DNA from: Dickeya oryzae | GTDB lineage: Bacteria > Pseudomonadota > Gammaproteobacteria > Enterobacterales > Enterobacteriaceae | Length of the DNA stretch: 64,000 nucleotides | Direction of reading: 5' to 3' | Assembly (NCBI RefSeq): GCF_009372235.1 | Contig: NZ_SULL01000014.1 | Coordinates: 186,001 to 250,000, forward strand | Shown here: one piece after another, positions 51,249-60,386 of the stretch | Numbering within the stretch: position 1 is the stretch's first letter | Layout: each line of letters opens with the position of its first letter | The notes under the pieces: generated by a model | Database searches by the model: none | Seen by the model: only the letters and a program-made list of their open reading frames with translations | Told to the model about the DNA's origin: nothing | Program-made: the position numbers and the translations under genes

Positions 51249-53758
51249 AACCATTAACGCCCAAACAGTTGTCGAGCCGTCTCAGCCGTCAGTTACAATC
51301 CGTTTCACAAGGTGTGGATCAGGCGATCGCCTGGGTAGAAGAAACCCGACGCAATGTTCCTCGTCTGGATATGGAAGCCGATCGGCTGATCATTAAATTG
51401 CGTCGTTGTCGCAACAAAGCCCGTGGGCTGTCCGAGTCATCGCTCAAAGAGATCGCCATGGGGATGTTCGGTTTGGCCCAGGGGGGGAAAACCTACCTGC
51501 TGACATCACTGGCTGGCGGAGAAAACGGTCGAATCGAAACGTCCGTCGGTGGCGTCACACTGGATTACCAGAAAAATATCAACCCGGACAACCAGCAACC
51601 GGCGTTTGTCACCCGTTTTACCCGTCAGGTTGAAGGCAAAAATACGCCAAACCCGGTGCAACTCCAGTTGCTTCACGAAGCCGATATCGCCCGTATTATG
51701 GCTTACTCCTTCATTCTGGAAGACGCTCAGAATGACACGGCGGAACTGGATGAGCAGCATATTGCCGAGCACCTGAAAACCCTGTCGCTACACCGCCAAC
51801 AGGAGCCCGTAACCGGGCTTGGCAGTGATGATGTGGTGGCGTTGTGGGATTACCTGACACGTCATGACGCCCGGCGGCAAAAACCGCTGGAGCGCAAGTT
51901 CTGGCCGCTGGCGGTCGAACTGGCCCCACATCTCAGTATCGACGATCGCGCGAGCCTGTTCTCGGTGCTGTGGGGCGAACGCGCAGACTATACCTCGCTC
52001 TATCGCCATTTTGCTCACACACTGGAACAGCTCTCCGGTGCCCGAAAAGTACTGGCACCGATTAGCCTGCTGGTGGACGAAGCGTTGCAACCGGACAGCG
52101 GCATTTTTAATGCCAGTCAGTTCGACCGGCTTAATAGCCCTTCCGACCTGAGCGTACAGGTACGCCCTATCGTGAATGGTCGTGCTGCCCGCAGCGTGGA
52201 GCTGTCACTGGCAGAACTGATTATGCTGACAGCCGAAGTGCTGATTCCACTGCTGTCACCGCCGAAAGAAACCCTGTTCGGTCAGGTCGATCTACTCGAT
52301 TTCCCAGGTTTTAGCCTGCAGGATGAACCCGAAGCGGAGGTGGATGACGATAACCCGGACCGCCTGTTGCGGCTCAAGCCGCATCCATTATCCCGGGCGT
52401 TGCTGCGCGCCAAGCGTGCTTATTTGCTGGAGCGCTATACCGACGATCAGGAAATGAATCTGCTGATGGTGTGTACCGCCGCAGCCTGTAAAGCAGATGT
52501 GCGCCACGTTGGCCGGGCACTGGATTTTTGGGTTCGCCATACCCAGGGGGAAAACCCGCAAATCCGCAGCCGCCGTAAGCCTGGCCTGATTTGGGCCGTC
52601 ACCCGCCATGACAGGCGTTTCACTCATGGCCATAACAACGATGAAGCGGTACAGCGCTATGTGGGTAATCCCGGCGATGCCTGGGGCACCATGCTGGCGA
52701 TGGACAAGCGCGGAATCAACCGCATGGCTGCCTGGCTGGATACCGAAGTTCGCCGTGAGGTCAAACTGGGGCGTATTAACGAACAGTTGAGCGAATTACA
52801 GCGCGAGCTTTCTGATAACCTGCTCGGCAGTTGGTACCAACCGGCCGGTGCAGATGACCCGGCACGCAAGCAACACATCGCTGAATCTATGCTCAAGGCG
52901 CTGCAGACACGGACCGGCGTACACGGCGAATTGCTGGAGCGGTTGCTCCCTTCTCGCGATGAGCTGCGTCACCTTTATCTGCAGCAACAAGTGCAGCAAT
53001 CGCGTAATTTTGCCGCCTATCAGGAAACACCCGATACCGCGGTGCCGATGGCCAGTTACGAGCCTTTTGGCGTCGGGCTGGATATCGACCTCTTCAGTGA
53101 TGAGAGCGAGCAGGCTGAAAGCGAAGAAAAACCAACGCCTGTCGTACCTGCAGTGCAAACAGAAGAGGAGCAGGCCGAGAATCACAGCTATGAGGCAGAG
53201 TTCGCCCGCAACCTGTACCGTTACTGGATCAATCACCTGCGCAATTTGCCGGAAAATGTCGCCATCATTGAGCTGTTGGGGATTAACCGCCCGACGATAG
53301 AAATGCTGGTGGAAGAGCTGATTACCGCCAGTATCCGTCTGAAACTCGAAGACGAATTACAAATCATGCTGGTGGATTCCGGCCAGCTAGGGATTAACCG
53401 GGAAAGCAAAGCAGACCGTCAGGTATCCCGCGCACTGAATGTGCTCGGTGATTTCGTCGCCTGGCTGGGCTTCCAGCAAATATCGGAATCCCTGCGCCCG
53501 GACAGCCGGGTCAACAAAGGCAACAAGATCTTCGCTAAACCGGAAAAGCAGGTCGCCAACTTTGGTGCCTCACATCGACTGACGAAGCTATCCGTCACTC
53601 CGGTCAACAACACCGCGTATTACATCTATGACTGGCTGATTGGTCTCAATGAGATGATTATCCAGAACGCGGGTTACGCGGCAGGCCGTGATATCAAGCC
53701 AAAACAACGCGAACGTCTGGGAACGATCCTCAGTCAGATCAAACCCACCGAAGGCTAA
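51245..53758 (+). CDS. srfC: SrfC-like protein with GTPase motifs
   Basis: The 837-residue protein matches the SrfC family. It contains a P-loop (MFGLAQGGKTYLLTSLAGG, with GLAQGGKT at residues 76-83). A switch-II-like DxPG motif lies in QVDLLDFPGFSLQ near 350, and a guanine-specificity-like TRHD in WAVTRHDRRF near 453. This order resembles large dynamin-like or septin-like GTPases. Charged, helical segments fill the C-terminal half, with an acidic stretch near 620-650. Its start overlaps the srfB stop (ATGA). A terminator follows directly. Function is unknown; the GTPase call is an inference from motif order and spacing. Confidence 0.83.
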   Translation: MKPLTPKQLSSRLSRQLQSVSQGVDQAIAWVEETRRNVPRLDMEADRLIIKLRRCRNKARGLSESSLKEIAMGMFGLAQGGKTYLLTSLAGGENGRIETSVGGVTLDYQKNINPDNQQPAFVTRFTRQVEGKNTPNPVQLQLLHEADIARIMAYSFILEDAQNDTAELDEQHIAEHLKTLSLHRQQEPVTGLGSDDVVALWDYLTRHDARRQKPLERKFWPLAVELAPHLSIDDRASLFSVLWGERADYTSLYRHFAHTLEQLSGARKVLAPISLLVDEALQPDSGIFNASQFDRLNSPSDLSVQVRPIVNGRAARSVELSLAELIMLTAEVLIPLLSPPKETLFGQVDLLDFPGFSLQDEPEAEVDDDNPDRLLRLKPHPLSRALLRAKRAYLLERYTDDQEMNLLMVCTAAACKADVRHVGRALDFWVRHTQGENPQIRSRRKPGLIWAVTRHDRRFTHGHNNDEAVQRYVGNPGDAWGTMLAMDKRGINRMAAWLDTEVRREVKLGRINEQLSELQRELSDNLLGSWYQPAGADDPARKQHIAESMLKALQTRTGVHGELLERLLPSRDELRHLYLQQQVQQSRNFAAYQETPDTAVPMASYEPFGVGLDIDLFSDESEQAESEEKPTPVVPAVQTEEEQAENHSYEAEFARNLYRYWINHLRNLPENVAIIELLGINRPTIEMLVEELITASIRLKLEDELQIMLVDSGQLGINRESKADRQVSRALNVLGDFVAWLGFQQISESLRPDSRVNKGNKIFAKPEKQVANFGASHRLTKLSVTPVNNTAYYIYDWLIGLNEMIIQNAGYAAGRDIKPKQRERLGTILSQIKPTEG

Positions 53759-53764
53759 CGGCTC

Positions 53765-53801
53765 AGGCGGAGCAGCAGGCTCCGCCTTCATCCCTTTTTT
53801 G
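53765..53801 (+). terminator. Terminator of srfABC
   Basis: An 8-bp stem (AGGCGGAG with CTCCGCCT, loop of seven) is followed after six bases by CCCTTTTTTG. Confidence 0.8.
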
Positions 53802-54310
53802 TAAAAAATTTTACATAATCAAATAATTATGTTTCTTTTCGCACTGTGTCTTTCGACAAAATCACGTTATAAATCAGGCTGGTCTTGCAAAAATGCAGCG
53901 CTCACGTCATAGTTTCAGGCGGGGTGCGTACTGTGGTACCGAATGTCTGCTATTGTCATACTTTTTCGTTAATTCGCCCGGTTTAAAACACGCTGTTGAT
54001 TTAAAAAAAGGAACACAGACCACCCCGTTCTTTATTCCGCCATCTTGATGCTGTTTTGTTTCTTCTGCTCTCTCGCGAGAACAGAAAAGCACCACGTCCA
54101 GGGATATCAGTTGCCGCTATCGATTGGGTATGCGCCAGTCGTACTGACCATCCGCATTCACATATCCGGTTACTGATGCCGTTTTTCGGCCTATCACCGT
54201 AAAACGATTAGCTAAGATAAAAAGAGCATCTCCTATTCCACGACGCCTGAACCCTGATCAGTCGCGCGGGTTTCTTTTAGCTGTTTACAACATGGCACAG
54301 GTAACGCATC
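53802..54310. other. Intergenic region before the redox cluster, no gene recognised
   Basis: About 510 mostly AT-rich bases contain no convincing frame or RNA gene. A 10-bp palindrome (TCTCGCGAGA) lies at 54071-54080. The promoter of the three-gene cluster should be near 54200-54300. Confidence 0.5.
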
Positions 54311-54769
54311 ATGAGTAACAGTAGCGAATCCGATACCGCATTTGATGATTTTCTGACCCTTTCCGCCCTGCTTACCGGGTTCAGTCGATTTGAACTGACC
54401 GGTACCGGGCTGGCTCATGACTATTTCGCCTGGTTGCAACAGGCTGCCCCTTTACCCTTCAAACAATTGCAGCGCGATTTTTCATCACAACCCGACGATG
54501 ACACCATAAGGCTCACCTGGCTGCAAAACACGGTGCTGACATCATCATCACTCGGGCCAGTCGCACGCAGCCTGTTACGGCTGTGGTATACCGGGCAGTG
54601 GATCCCCGTCAGCCCGACACCCCATGTAGATGCCCGGTTTCTCAGCGAAGCAGCCTGGCGCGAAGCCTTGATCTGGCAGGCTATCCATGCCCATCCGCAG
54701 TCAATCCGTCAACAGGAGTTCGGTGCCTGGGCCGAGCCACCAATAGCCGAATGGAGAACACGTGGATGA
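54311..54769 (+). CDS. Small subunit of a membrane-bound-type GMC dehydrogenase
   Basis: The 152-residue protein resembles the small subunits of FAD sorbitol/gluconate dehydrogenases: FDDFLTLSALLTGFSRFEL at the N-terminus, YFAWLQQAA, then VARSLLRLWYTGQWIP near residue 90 and WREALIWQAIHAHP near 120. It lacks the Tat or Sec signal that many such subunits carry, so the complex may stay in the cytoplasm. Its stop overlaps the start of the flavoprotein gene (ATGA), so the two should be made together. The assignment rests on sequence pattern and on the neighbour. Confidence 0.7.
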   Translation: MSNSSESDTAFDDFLTLSALLTGFSRFELTGTGLAHDYFAWLQQAAPLPFKQLQRDFSSQPDDDTIRLTWLQNTVLTSSSLGPVARSLLRLWYTGQWIPVSPTPHVDARFLSEAAWREALIWQAIHAHPQSIRQQEFGAWAEPPIAEWRTRG

Positions 54770-56604
54770 ACGTTGTCACGCCCCATCAGGCAGAACAGAC
54801 TGATTACGATGTAGTGATTGTCGGCGGCGGCATTGCCGGGGCGCTGATGGCCAAAACACTGACTCGCGCAGGCAAGCGTTGTCTGATTCTGGAAGCCGGC
54901 TCTGGCGATAACCTGCATTACACCGGCTACCGGGAAACGCTGGCGCACTATCGCCAGCGGCCGGATAAAGGCCATCAGGTATCTGGCGTGCATAATGTCA
55001 ATGCGCCCGTACCGCACGATACGGCATTGCACTCGTTGTTACCGGGTGGGTACGACGACCGTGGTTATCTGGTGCAACGCGGCCCGCTACCGTTCAGCTC
55101 CACCTATTGCCGCCAGCTTGGTGGCACCTCTCTACACTGGCTAGGCAGTGCTATGCGCATGCTACCAGAAGACTTCGAGTTGCAAAGCCGCTACGGCGTC
55201 GGGTTGGACTGGCCGCTGCGTTATAACGACCTGGAACCCTGGTATCGGGCTGCCGAGTATGAGCTGGGGGTATCAGCCAATGTCGAAGAACAAGCCTATG
55301 GTGGTATTCATTTTCCACCGGACTATGTTTATCCCATGCACGGAATACCCACCGCCTGGGGGGATCGGCAACTGGCCCGGCGTCTGACCGGTATGAGTAT
55401 CATGGAGGACGGGCAGTCTATCCCTCTGTCGCTGTGTGGTACCCCATCGGCCCGTAATGGTGTACCGCATCCTGCTTATGACCATGGGCGCGGCTATCAC
55501 CCGCGTGGGGCCGCCGGTAACCCGCACCTTGGTCTGTATTGCACCGGTAATAGTTATTGCACGCCGCTCTGTCCGACACAGGCGCGGTATAACGCGCTGA
55601 AAACACTGGAAGACGCCGATGCGACACGGCTGGATGTGCTCACCTGCAGTGTGGCGCATAAGTTACTGATAGACCCGACCACCGATGCCATCACCGGTAT
55701 CCAGTTTCGTCACTATGTCCATCATGAAACGGCATTACATCATTTGCATACCGTCAGCGCCCGACGCTATGTACTGGCTGGCAACGCGATTGCTAACGCG
55801 ATTCTGCTGCTGGCGTCCGGTGCCTGCAAAGGCAATGATCTGGTAGGCCGCCATCTGATGGATCATCCGGTATTACCGGTTTGGGGTCGGGCGGATGCAC
55901 CACAATGGCCGATGCGTGGCCCGCTGACCACCTCAGGCATTGAAGCGATGCGAAGCGGCAGCGCCCGTGTACACCGGGCGGCGTTCCGTATCGAACTGAG
56001 CAATGACGGCTGGCGCTGGCCGGTGAACAAACTGTATGACGATGTCGACACGTTACTGCAAGAACCCCTGTGTGGCCCCCGCTTACGCAGTCAGATTCGT
56101 GAGCGGCTGTCCCGCCAATGCAGCGCGCGTTGCATGGTGGAACAGTTACCAGAGTACAATAACCGGGTGACGATCCATCCGGATTACCGTGATGCGTTGG
56201 GTAATTACCGCCCGGTGATTCATTACGACCTGTCGCTGTATACCCGCACGGGCGTTGCACGCGCCAGCACGGTTATGCGGCAGGTTTTTCGGCAGATGGG
56301 GGTGCATAACGCCAGCCATTATTCACCGGATGAACCCGGTTATTTTACCTGTCAGGGCCAACCGCTGGCGTTTACCGGTGCCGGGCACATCGCAGGAACC
56401 CACTGCATGGGGAACTCTCCGCGCCACTCGGTGGTGGATCGCCAACAGCGTAGTTGGACTCATAAGAATCTCTATCTGGTAGGAGCCGGAAATATGGTTA
56501 GCATGGGAACAGCACCACCGACTCTGACACTGGCAGCACTGACGTTATGGGCAGCGCACACAATTCTTTCCGAACTGGACAGAATGTGTGCCAGCACACG
56601 TTAA
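54766..56604 (+). CDS. GMC-family FAD oxidoreductase, large subunit
   Basis: The 612-residue flavoprotein has an N-terminal FAD dinucleotide motif (YDVVIVGGGIAGALMAKTL, then LILEAGSG, residues 14-48). A second GMC region follows (GGTSLHWLGSAMRMLP near 120, cysteine-containing GNSYCTPLCPTQARYNAL near 260) and the C-terminal FAD-closing block GAGNMVSMGTAPPTLTLAAL near 570, with TGAGHIAGTHCMGN just before it holding a likely catalytic histidine. This is the choline/glucose dehydrogenase superfamily, closest in layout to large subunits of gluconate-2-dehydrogenase type. The substrate is unknown. It overlaps the small subunit gene by four bases; the VioB-like gene follows after 114 bases. Confidence 0.85.
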   Translation: MNVVTPHQAEQTDYDVVIVGGGIAGALMAKTLTRAGKRCLILEAGSGDNLHYTGYRETLAHYRQRPDKGHQVSGVHNVNAPVPHDTALHSLLPGGYDDRGYLVQRGPLPFSSTYCRQLGGTSLHWLGSAMRMLPEDFELQSRYGVGLDWPLRYNDLEPWYRAAEYELGVSANVEEQAYGGIHFPPDYVYPMHGIPTAWGDRQLARRLTGMSIMEDGQSIPLSLCGTPSARNGVPHPAYDHGRGYHPRGAAGNPHLGLYCTGNSYCTPLCPTQARYNALKTLEDADATRLDVLTCSVAHKLLIDPTTDAITGIQFRHYVHHETALHHLHTVSARRYVLAGNAIANAILLLASGACKGNDLVGRHLMDHPVLPVWGRADAPQWPMRGPLTTSGIEAMRSGSARVHRAAFRIELSNDGWRWPVNKLYDDVDTLLQEPLCGPRLRSQIRERLSRQCSARCMVEQLPEYNNRVTIHPDYRDALGNYRPVIHYDLSLYTRTGVARASTVMRQVFRQMGVHNASHYSPDEPGYFTCQGQPLAFTGAGHIAGTHCMGNSPRHSVVDRQQRSWTHKNLYLVGAGNMVSMGTAPPTLTLAALTLWAAHTILSELDRMCASTR

Positions 56605-56718
56605 ACGTGAAAAAAGCGCTACAAAAGATGATGATATTCAGGTTTCATGCTAGGAATAAATAGATAAGACTAATTACACACTTCGTCACTGCCGCAACTG
56701 ACTAGACGGAATAACACC

Positions 56719-58275
56719 ATGAACTTAAACGAACAAAACCAACAGCACGATTTGGATGCGACTTTCAGGGAAAAGGGCTACGTCAAACTCACCAGTCATA
56801 AAGATTTGGCCCATGAACTGGACGACATCCGCGATCTCCTGCAAAAGGCGATGGTGCTGGAACATGCGGTAATCCCCCCCTATCTGACCATGCTTTACAC
56901 GGTGAATGACGATATCGACCCACGGGTCACTGACGTTATCCACTCGGTCGTCATAGAAGAAATGTTGCACTTCGTCATGGTTGGCAACCTACTCAACGCG
57001 GTAGGTGGCACACCCGATATTAGCGGCCCCGGTTTTATGCCTGACTATCCGGCTACACTACCGTTCGGCATTGAAGATCTGGAAATTCAGCTCCACCCGT
57101 TTTCCCAGCACGCCATTCATCAGGCGATGCAAATCGAACACCCCAAGTACGTTCGCCCGGAAGTGGTAGCCAGTCATGTTTGCAGTGACATGTCTATCGG
57201 TGAGTACTACATCTACATCGAATCACGTCTACGCGCAGCGGTAGAGTCTTTCGGCGAAAAAGCCGTGTTCTGCGGCGACCCAACCCGTCAGATCGAACCA
57301 GAACAGTTCTGCCACGGCTCATACGGCAATATCACGCCCGTGGTCGACCTCGACAGCGCGGTCTATACCCTGCGTCAAATTTGCGATCAAGGCGAAGGTT
57401 CGCCGCACAACATCTGGCAGGGTGACGAAAATAATGTGCCGCATTACTACCGCTTCAACGAAATCTACTGTGAGCGCATGTATACGCACGGCGATACCAT
57501 CGCCAGCGGCCCAACCGGCGATCCACTGAATATCGAATGGGATAAAGCGGTCAAAACCCACAGTGCTGCCAAAATCGCCGATTACCCAGAAAGCGAGCTG
57601 CGTAAAGCCATTGTGCGTTTCAATCGCCGTTACAGCGAGATACTGGAAAACTTGCAACTGGCGCTGTCCGGTCGTCCACTGAAGCTGACCCCGGCGGTCA
57701 TGGCGATGGGGTCGTTGCGCGAAGATTTCCGCGCCATCGTCGCCCATCCGTTCCCCGGGGATAACGCATATCACGCCGCACCGACATTCGAATATACCCC
57801 ACCGCCGCCGCCGCGTTTTCAGGCTAAAAGTCAGGCAGTCACCTTCGCCAATAACCAGACCACGTTGGAAAAACTTTCTCAGGCTTATGCCGCCGGTGAC
57901 TTGCAGATGGCGCTGGCTTGCCTGAGCGAACAACTGGTGTGGGACATGACCGGCCCGGTAGATGTGCCCTATACCGGCGTATTCTACGGTCATGAAGGTT
58001 TCTCCCGCTTTTGGTCACTGATGAGCCAGACCGTGGAGTTCAGCAGTGAGGTGGTGGAAAAAGTCTTCTTTAGCGACAATCAGGCGATGGCTTACGGCAG
58101 CCAGCAAGGGATCACCAAATCTACCCGCGTACCTTACAGCTATGACTGGGCAATCCGGTATGAATTTACCAGTGATCACCGCATTCGGCTGATGCGTAAT
58201 TATTTCAACCCGATGCGAATTCAGGCAGCGCTGGCGGCCACGCCACCAAAACCACGGTCGTTCATCAACAAATAA
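56719..58275 (+). CDS. VioB-like ferritin domain fused to a SnoaL-like domain
   Basis: The 518-residue protein has an N-terminal ferritin-like domain of the kind found in VioB/RebD iminophenylpyruvate dimer synthases. Likely iron ligands are E48 in KAMVLEHAVIPPYLTMLY and the E81/H84 pair in VVIEEMLHFVMVGNLLNAVGG (quoted in part: EEMLHF). Conserved VGGTPD, and GEYYIYIESRL near 160, follow. The linker TPPPPPRFQ lies near 355. The C-terminal 130 residues form a SnoaL/NTF2-like domain (LSQAYAAGDLQMALACL to IRYEFTSDHRIRLMRNYF). The fusion suggests a biosynthetic or detoxifying oxidase acting with the adjacent flavoprotein. Product unknown. A terminator follows. Confidence 0.78.
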   Translation: MNLNEQNQQHDLDATFREKGYVKLTSHKDLAHELDDIRDLLQKAMVLEHAVIPPYLTMLYTVNDDIDPRVTDVIHSVVIEEMLHFVMVGNLLNAVGGTPDISGPGFMPDYPATLPFGIEDLEIQLHPFSQHAIHQAMQIEHPKYVRPEVVASHVCSDMSIGEYYIYIESRLRAAVESFGEKAVFCGDPTRQIEPEQFCHGSYGNITPVVDLDSAVYTLRQICDQGEGSPHNIWQGDENNVPHYYRFNEIYCERMYTHGDTIASGPTGDPLNIEWDKAVKTHSAAKIADYPESELRKAIVRFNRRYSEILENLQLALSGRPLKLTPAVMAMGSLREDFRAIVAHPFPGDNAYHAAPTFEYTPPPPPRFQAKSQAVTFANNQTTLEKLSQAYAAGDLQMALACLSEQLVWDMTGPVDVPYTGVFYGHEGFSRFWSLMSQTVEFSSEVVEKVFFSDNQAMAYGSQQGITKSTRVPYSYDWAIRYEFTSDHRIRLMRNYFNPMRIQAALAATPPKPRSFINK

Positions 58276-58300
58276 CGCCGTTTTTGATGGGTTTGAACGG

Positions 58301-58328
58301 GCACCGCCGCATTGGCGGTGCTTTTTTA
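58301..58328 (+). terminator. Terminator of the GMC/VioB-like cluster
   Basis: A perfect 8-bp stem (GCACCGCC with GGCGGTGC, loop GCATT) is followed directly by TTTTTTATT. Confidence 0.9.
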
Positions 58329-58334
58329 TTTATC

Positions 58335-58672
58335 TATACCCGTCATACTTCAAGTTGCAGGTGTGTTGGCTATGTTACTCGGCCCATCAATGGGCCTCGC
58401 CCTTCGGGCCGCTGCAAGCAGCGTTCAAATCGGCGTATGCCGATTTGTCGTTCACCCGAATCACTTACCTGAGTAAGCTCATCGGGATGAAATGAGAGAC
58501 ATCCTGTCTCTCACCAGAGGCCAGCCGTTGGCTGGTCAAATTCGTTCCCAACGAATTTGTCACTCTCTGCCGCGTTACAAGGCTCTAATGAGCCTTGCCC
58601 TAAAGGGCCAACGCGTGGCGTTGTTCAACACGCGAGCGTGTTGTCCTGCAACTCGAATTATTTTGGGTATAC
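58335..58672 (+). repeat. Dispersed palindromic repeat, long form (338 bp)
   Basis: The imperfect 27-bp terminal inverted repeats begin TATACCCGTCATACTTCAAG and end TCGAATTATTTTGGGTATA. The interior contains several nested hairpins (GGGCCTCGCCCTTCGGGCC, AATCGGCGTATGCCGATT) and the block CCGAATCACTTACCT...AAGCTCATCGGGAT shared with the short copy at 45191-45317. The right 85 bases match the truncated copy at 213-298. There is no coding potential. Confidence 0.82.
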
Positions 58673-58696
58673 ATTAAGATCGCGTCAGCGACTGAG

Positions 58697-59461
58697 TTAT
58701 AGGATGAAAAACGGTTCGATTATCTGTTGAACCTCGGGGATAGCCGTTGCCACATGCATGCCCCCGGCCTCGTAGCTTCCCCGATATTTCACCACCAACC
58801 CGGCCTCCGAACCGATGACCACCCCGGCGGCGATATCCCAAATGCTGGTATTTTTTTCCACGTAGCCGTCGGTAAAGCCCAGCGCGGCAAAACTCAGCCC
58901 AACCGTTGCACAACGATAACGCGCCACAGCCCAACCTTCATCGCGCAGATAGCCATCGAGCATCGCCACTTCCGCCGCCGCCCATTTATTGCTTTCGCCC
59001 AACGCCAGCAAGCGAACCTCGCTAAAGGGAACCTGACGGCGATAAGGCATGCCATTGCGCCAGACCCCGCATCCAATTGCGGCTGACAGCGTCAAGCCCA
59101 GCATCGGCAACGCAATGGTGCCAACCACCGCTAATCCGTTTTCGACATACCCGATGGAAATCCCCCATAGCGGCAGCCCACGTAAAAAGTTGGTGGTGCC
59201 ATCAATTGGGTCGATAGACCAGAAACTATCGCCAACCTCTCCGCCCATTTCCTCGCCTAAAATAGCGTCATCAGGAAAGACATCTTTCAGGCGATCACGA
59301 ATCAACTGCTCTACCTGACGGTCCGCATTGGATACAAAATCGTTGGCGGATTTCTGTTCCACTACCACGCTGTCACGCCGGGCAAACAATTGCCTCGCCA
59401 GCAACGCGGCCTCTTCCATAACCGCATTGGCGGTCTCAAAGCGTAACTGCAAATCAGACAC
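58697..59461 (-). CDS. Inositol-monophosphatase-family phosphatase
   Basis: The 254-residue Mg-dependent phosphatase has the family motifs in order: ILGEEMGGEVGDSFWSIDPIDGTTNFLRG (quoted in parts: GEEMGG near residue 69, DPIDGTTNF near 84, with the metal-binding Glu and two Asp) and SIWDIAAGVVIGSEAG near 205. Related enzymes hydrolyse inositol phosphates, fructose bisphosphate, histidinol phosphate or PAP. It is the last gene of the ABC/GDPD operon; it starts at GTG with CGGAGG in front, 17 bases after the GDPD stop. That position makes inositol phosphate released from a glycerophosphodiester an attractive substrate. Confidence 0.85.
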   Translation of the reverse strand: MSDLQLRFETANAVMEEAALLARQLFARRDSVVVEQKSANDFVSNADRQVEQLIRDRLKDVFPDDAILGEEMGGEVGDSFWSIDPIDGTTNFLRGLPLWGISIGYVENGLAVVGTIALPMLGLTLSAAIGCGVWRNGMPYRRQVPFSEVRLLALGESNKWAAAEVAMLDGYLRDEGWAVARYRCATVGLSFAALGFTDGYVEKNTSIWDIAAGVVIGSEAGLVVKYRGSYEAGGMHVATAIPEVQQIIEPFFIL

Positions 59462-59478
59462 GACGTCCTCCGGTTATA

Positions 59479-60234
59479 TCACCCCAGCAAATCGGGAATA
59501 TCAGACAGTACGGTCTGCGCACCCTTATCCAGAAATCGCCGGGCTTGTGCGGCATCATTGACAATCGCCACCGCGTATTCAATACCACTGTCGGCCAGAA
59601 TATGCAGCGCTTCATCATCCAGCAGTTCCGACAAACAGTGCAAAATCTGGCAGTTCGTTTCCTGCAACAGCGCAACGGGGTTTTTAGGCGGTACCACGAC
59701 GGCAAAAGCACGCGGTACATCCGGCATCAATCGGGCCGCCGCCTGGATTGAGCGAACAGAAAAACTCGACAGAAACAGGCGATCACGATTAGCAGGCCAC
59801 ATGGACTTCAGTACCGCCAGGGCGACCTCCGCCGTTTCCACATCATCACCGGCGGTGGGCTTGAGTTCGAGTTGCAGCCCCATGTCTAATTCCAGTACAC
59901 ATTCAATCAATTCCTGCAAAGTAGGAATTGTCACGCCAGCGAATGCGTCGCCAAAGTGTGCGCGTGCGTCAAGCTGGCGAATCTCCGCCAGTGTTAACCC
60001 GGCGACCAAACCACGGCCGTTGGTGGTGCGATCGACCCGGTCATCGTGAATGATCACCGGTTGACCATCCCGGGTCAGTTTGACATCCACCTCCAGCCAG
60101 GTCGCGCCCTGTTGCGCAGCTTTACGCATTGCAATCAGCGTGTTTTCCGGTGCCAGCGAGGATGCCCCACGGTGGGCAATGAGTGAAGACGCTACCACAC
60201 GGCGGCGTGAGTGCTCGGTTACAACATCAGACAT
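59479..60234 (-). CDS. Glycerophosphodiester phosphodiesterase
   Basis: The 251-residue TIM-barrel enzyme has the GDPD signature: SLIAHRGASSLAPENTLIAM (catalytic HR and EN near residue 20), LEVDVKLTRDGQPVIIHDD (metal Glu/Asp and catalytic His near 48-64), then LQLELKP near 118. It hydrolyses glycerophosphodiesters to an alcohol and glycerol phosphate, or to glycerol and an alcohol phosphate. No signal peptide is seen, so it acts in the cytoplasm, like UgpQ. It lies between the binding protein gene and the phosphatase gene of the same operon. The 152-base gap upstream shows no terminator. Confidence 0.9.
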   Translation of the reverse strand: MSDVVTEHSRRRVVASSLIAHRGASSLAPENTLIAMRKAAQQGATWLEVDVKLTRDGQPVIIHDDRVDRTTNGRGLVAGLTLAEIRQLDARAHFGDAFAGVTIPTLQELIECVLELDMGLQLELKPTAGDDVETAEVALAVLKSMWPANRDRLFLSSFSVRSIQAAARLMPDVPRAFAVVVPPKNPVALLQETNCQILHCLSELLDDEALHILADSGIEYAVAIVNDAAQARRFLDKGAQTVLSDIPDLLG

Positions 60235-60386
60235 AATGGTTTCCCTGGTGTTTCAATGCATCGGTGTTGAGTAAAAAAATGTGTTGATATCTGGATGACG
60301 TCAGGCGTCTTATCCGTGTCGTTACACCCAGACAGACACCGGAAAGCACCAGCCGGGTTCCGGTATTGCGGCCAGGCGTCGTCATC

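Noticed and set aside
60214-60236. Ter-like string in the GDPD gene (GATGTTGTAACC on minus)
   Set aside because: The AGT before ATG, including the G that pairs with C6, is absent and the TAA after AAC is replaced; it also falls in conserved coding sequence.
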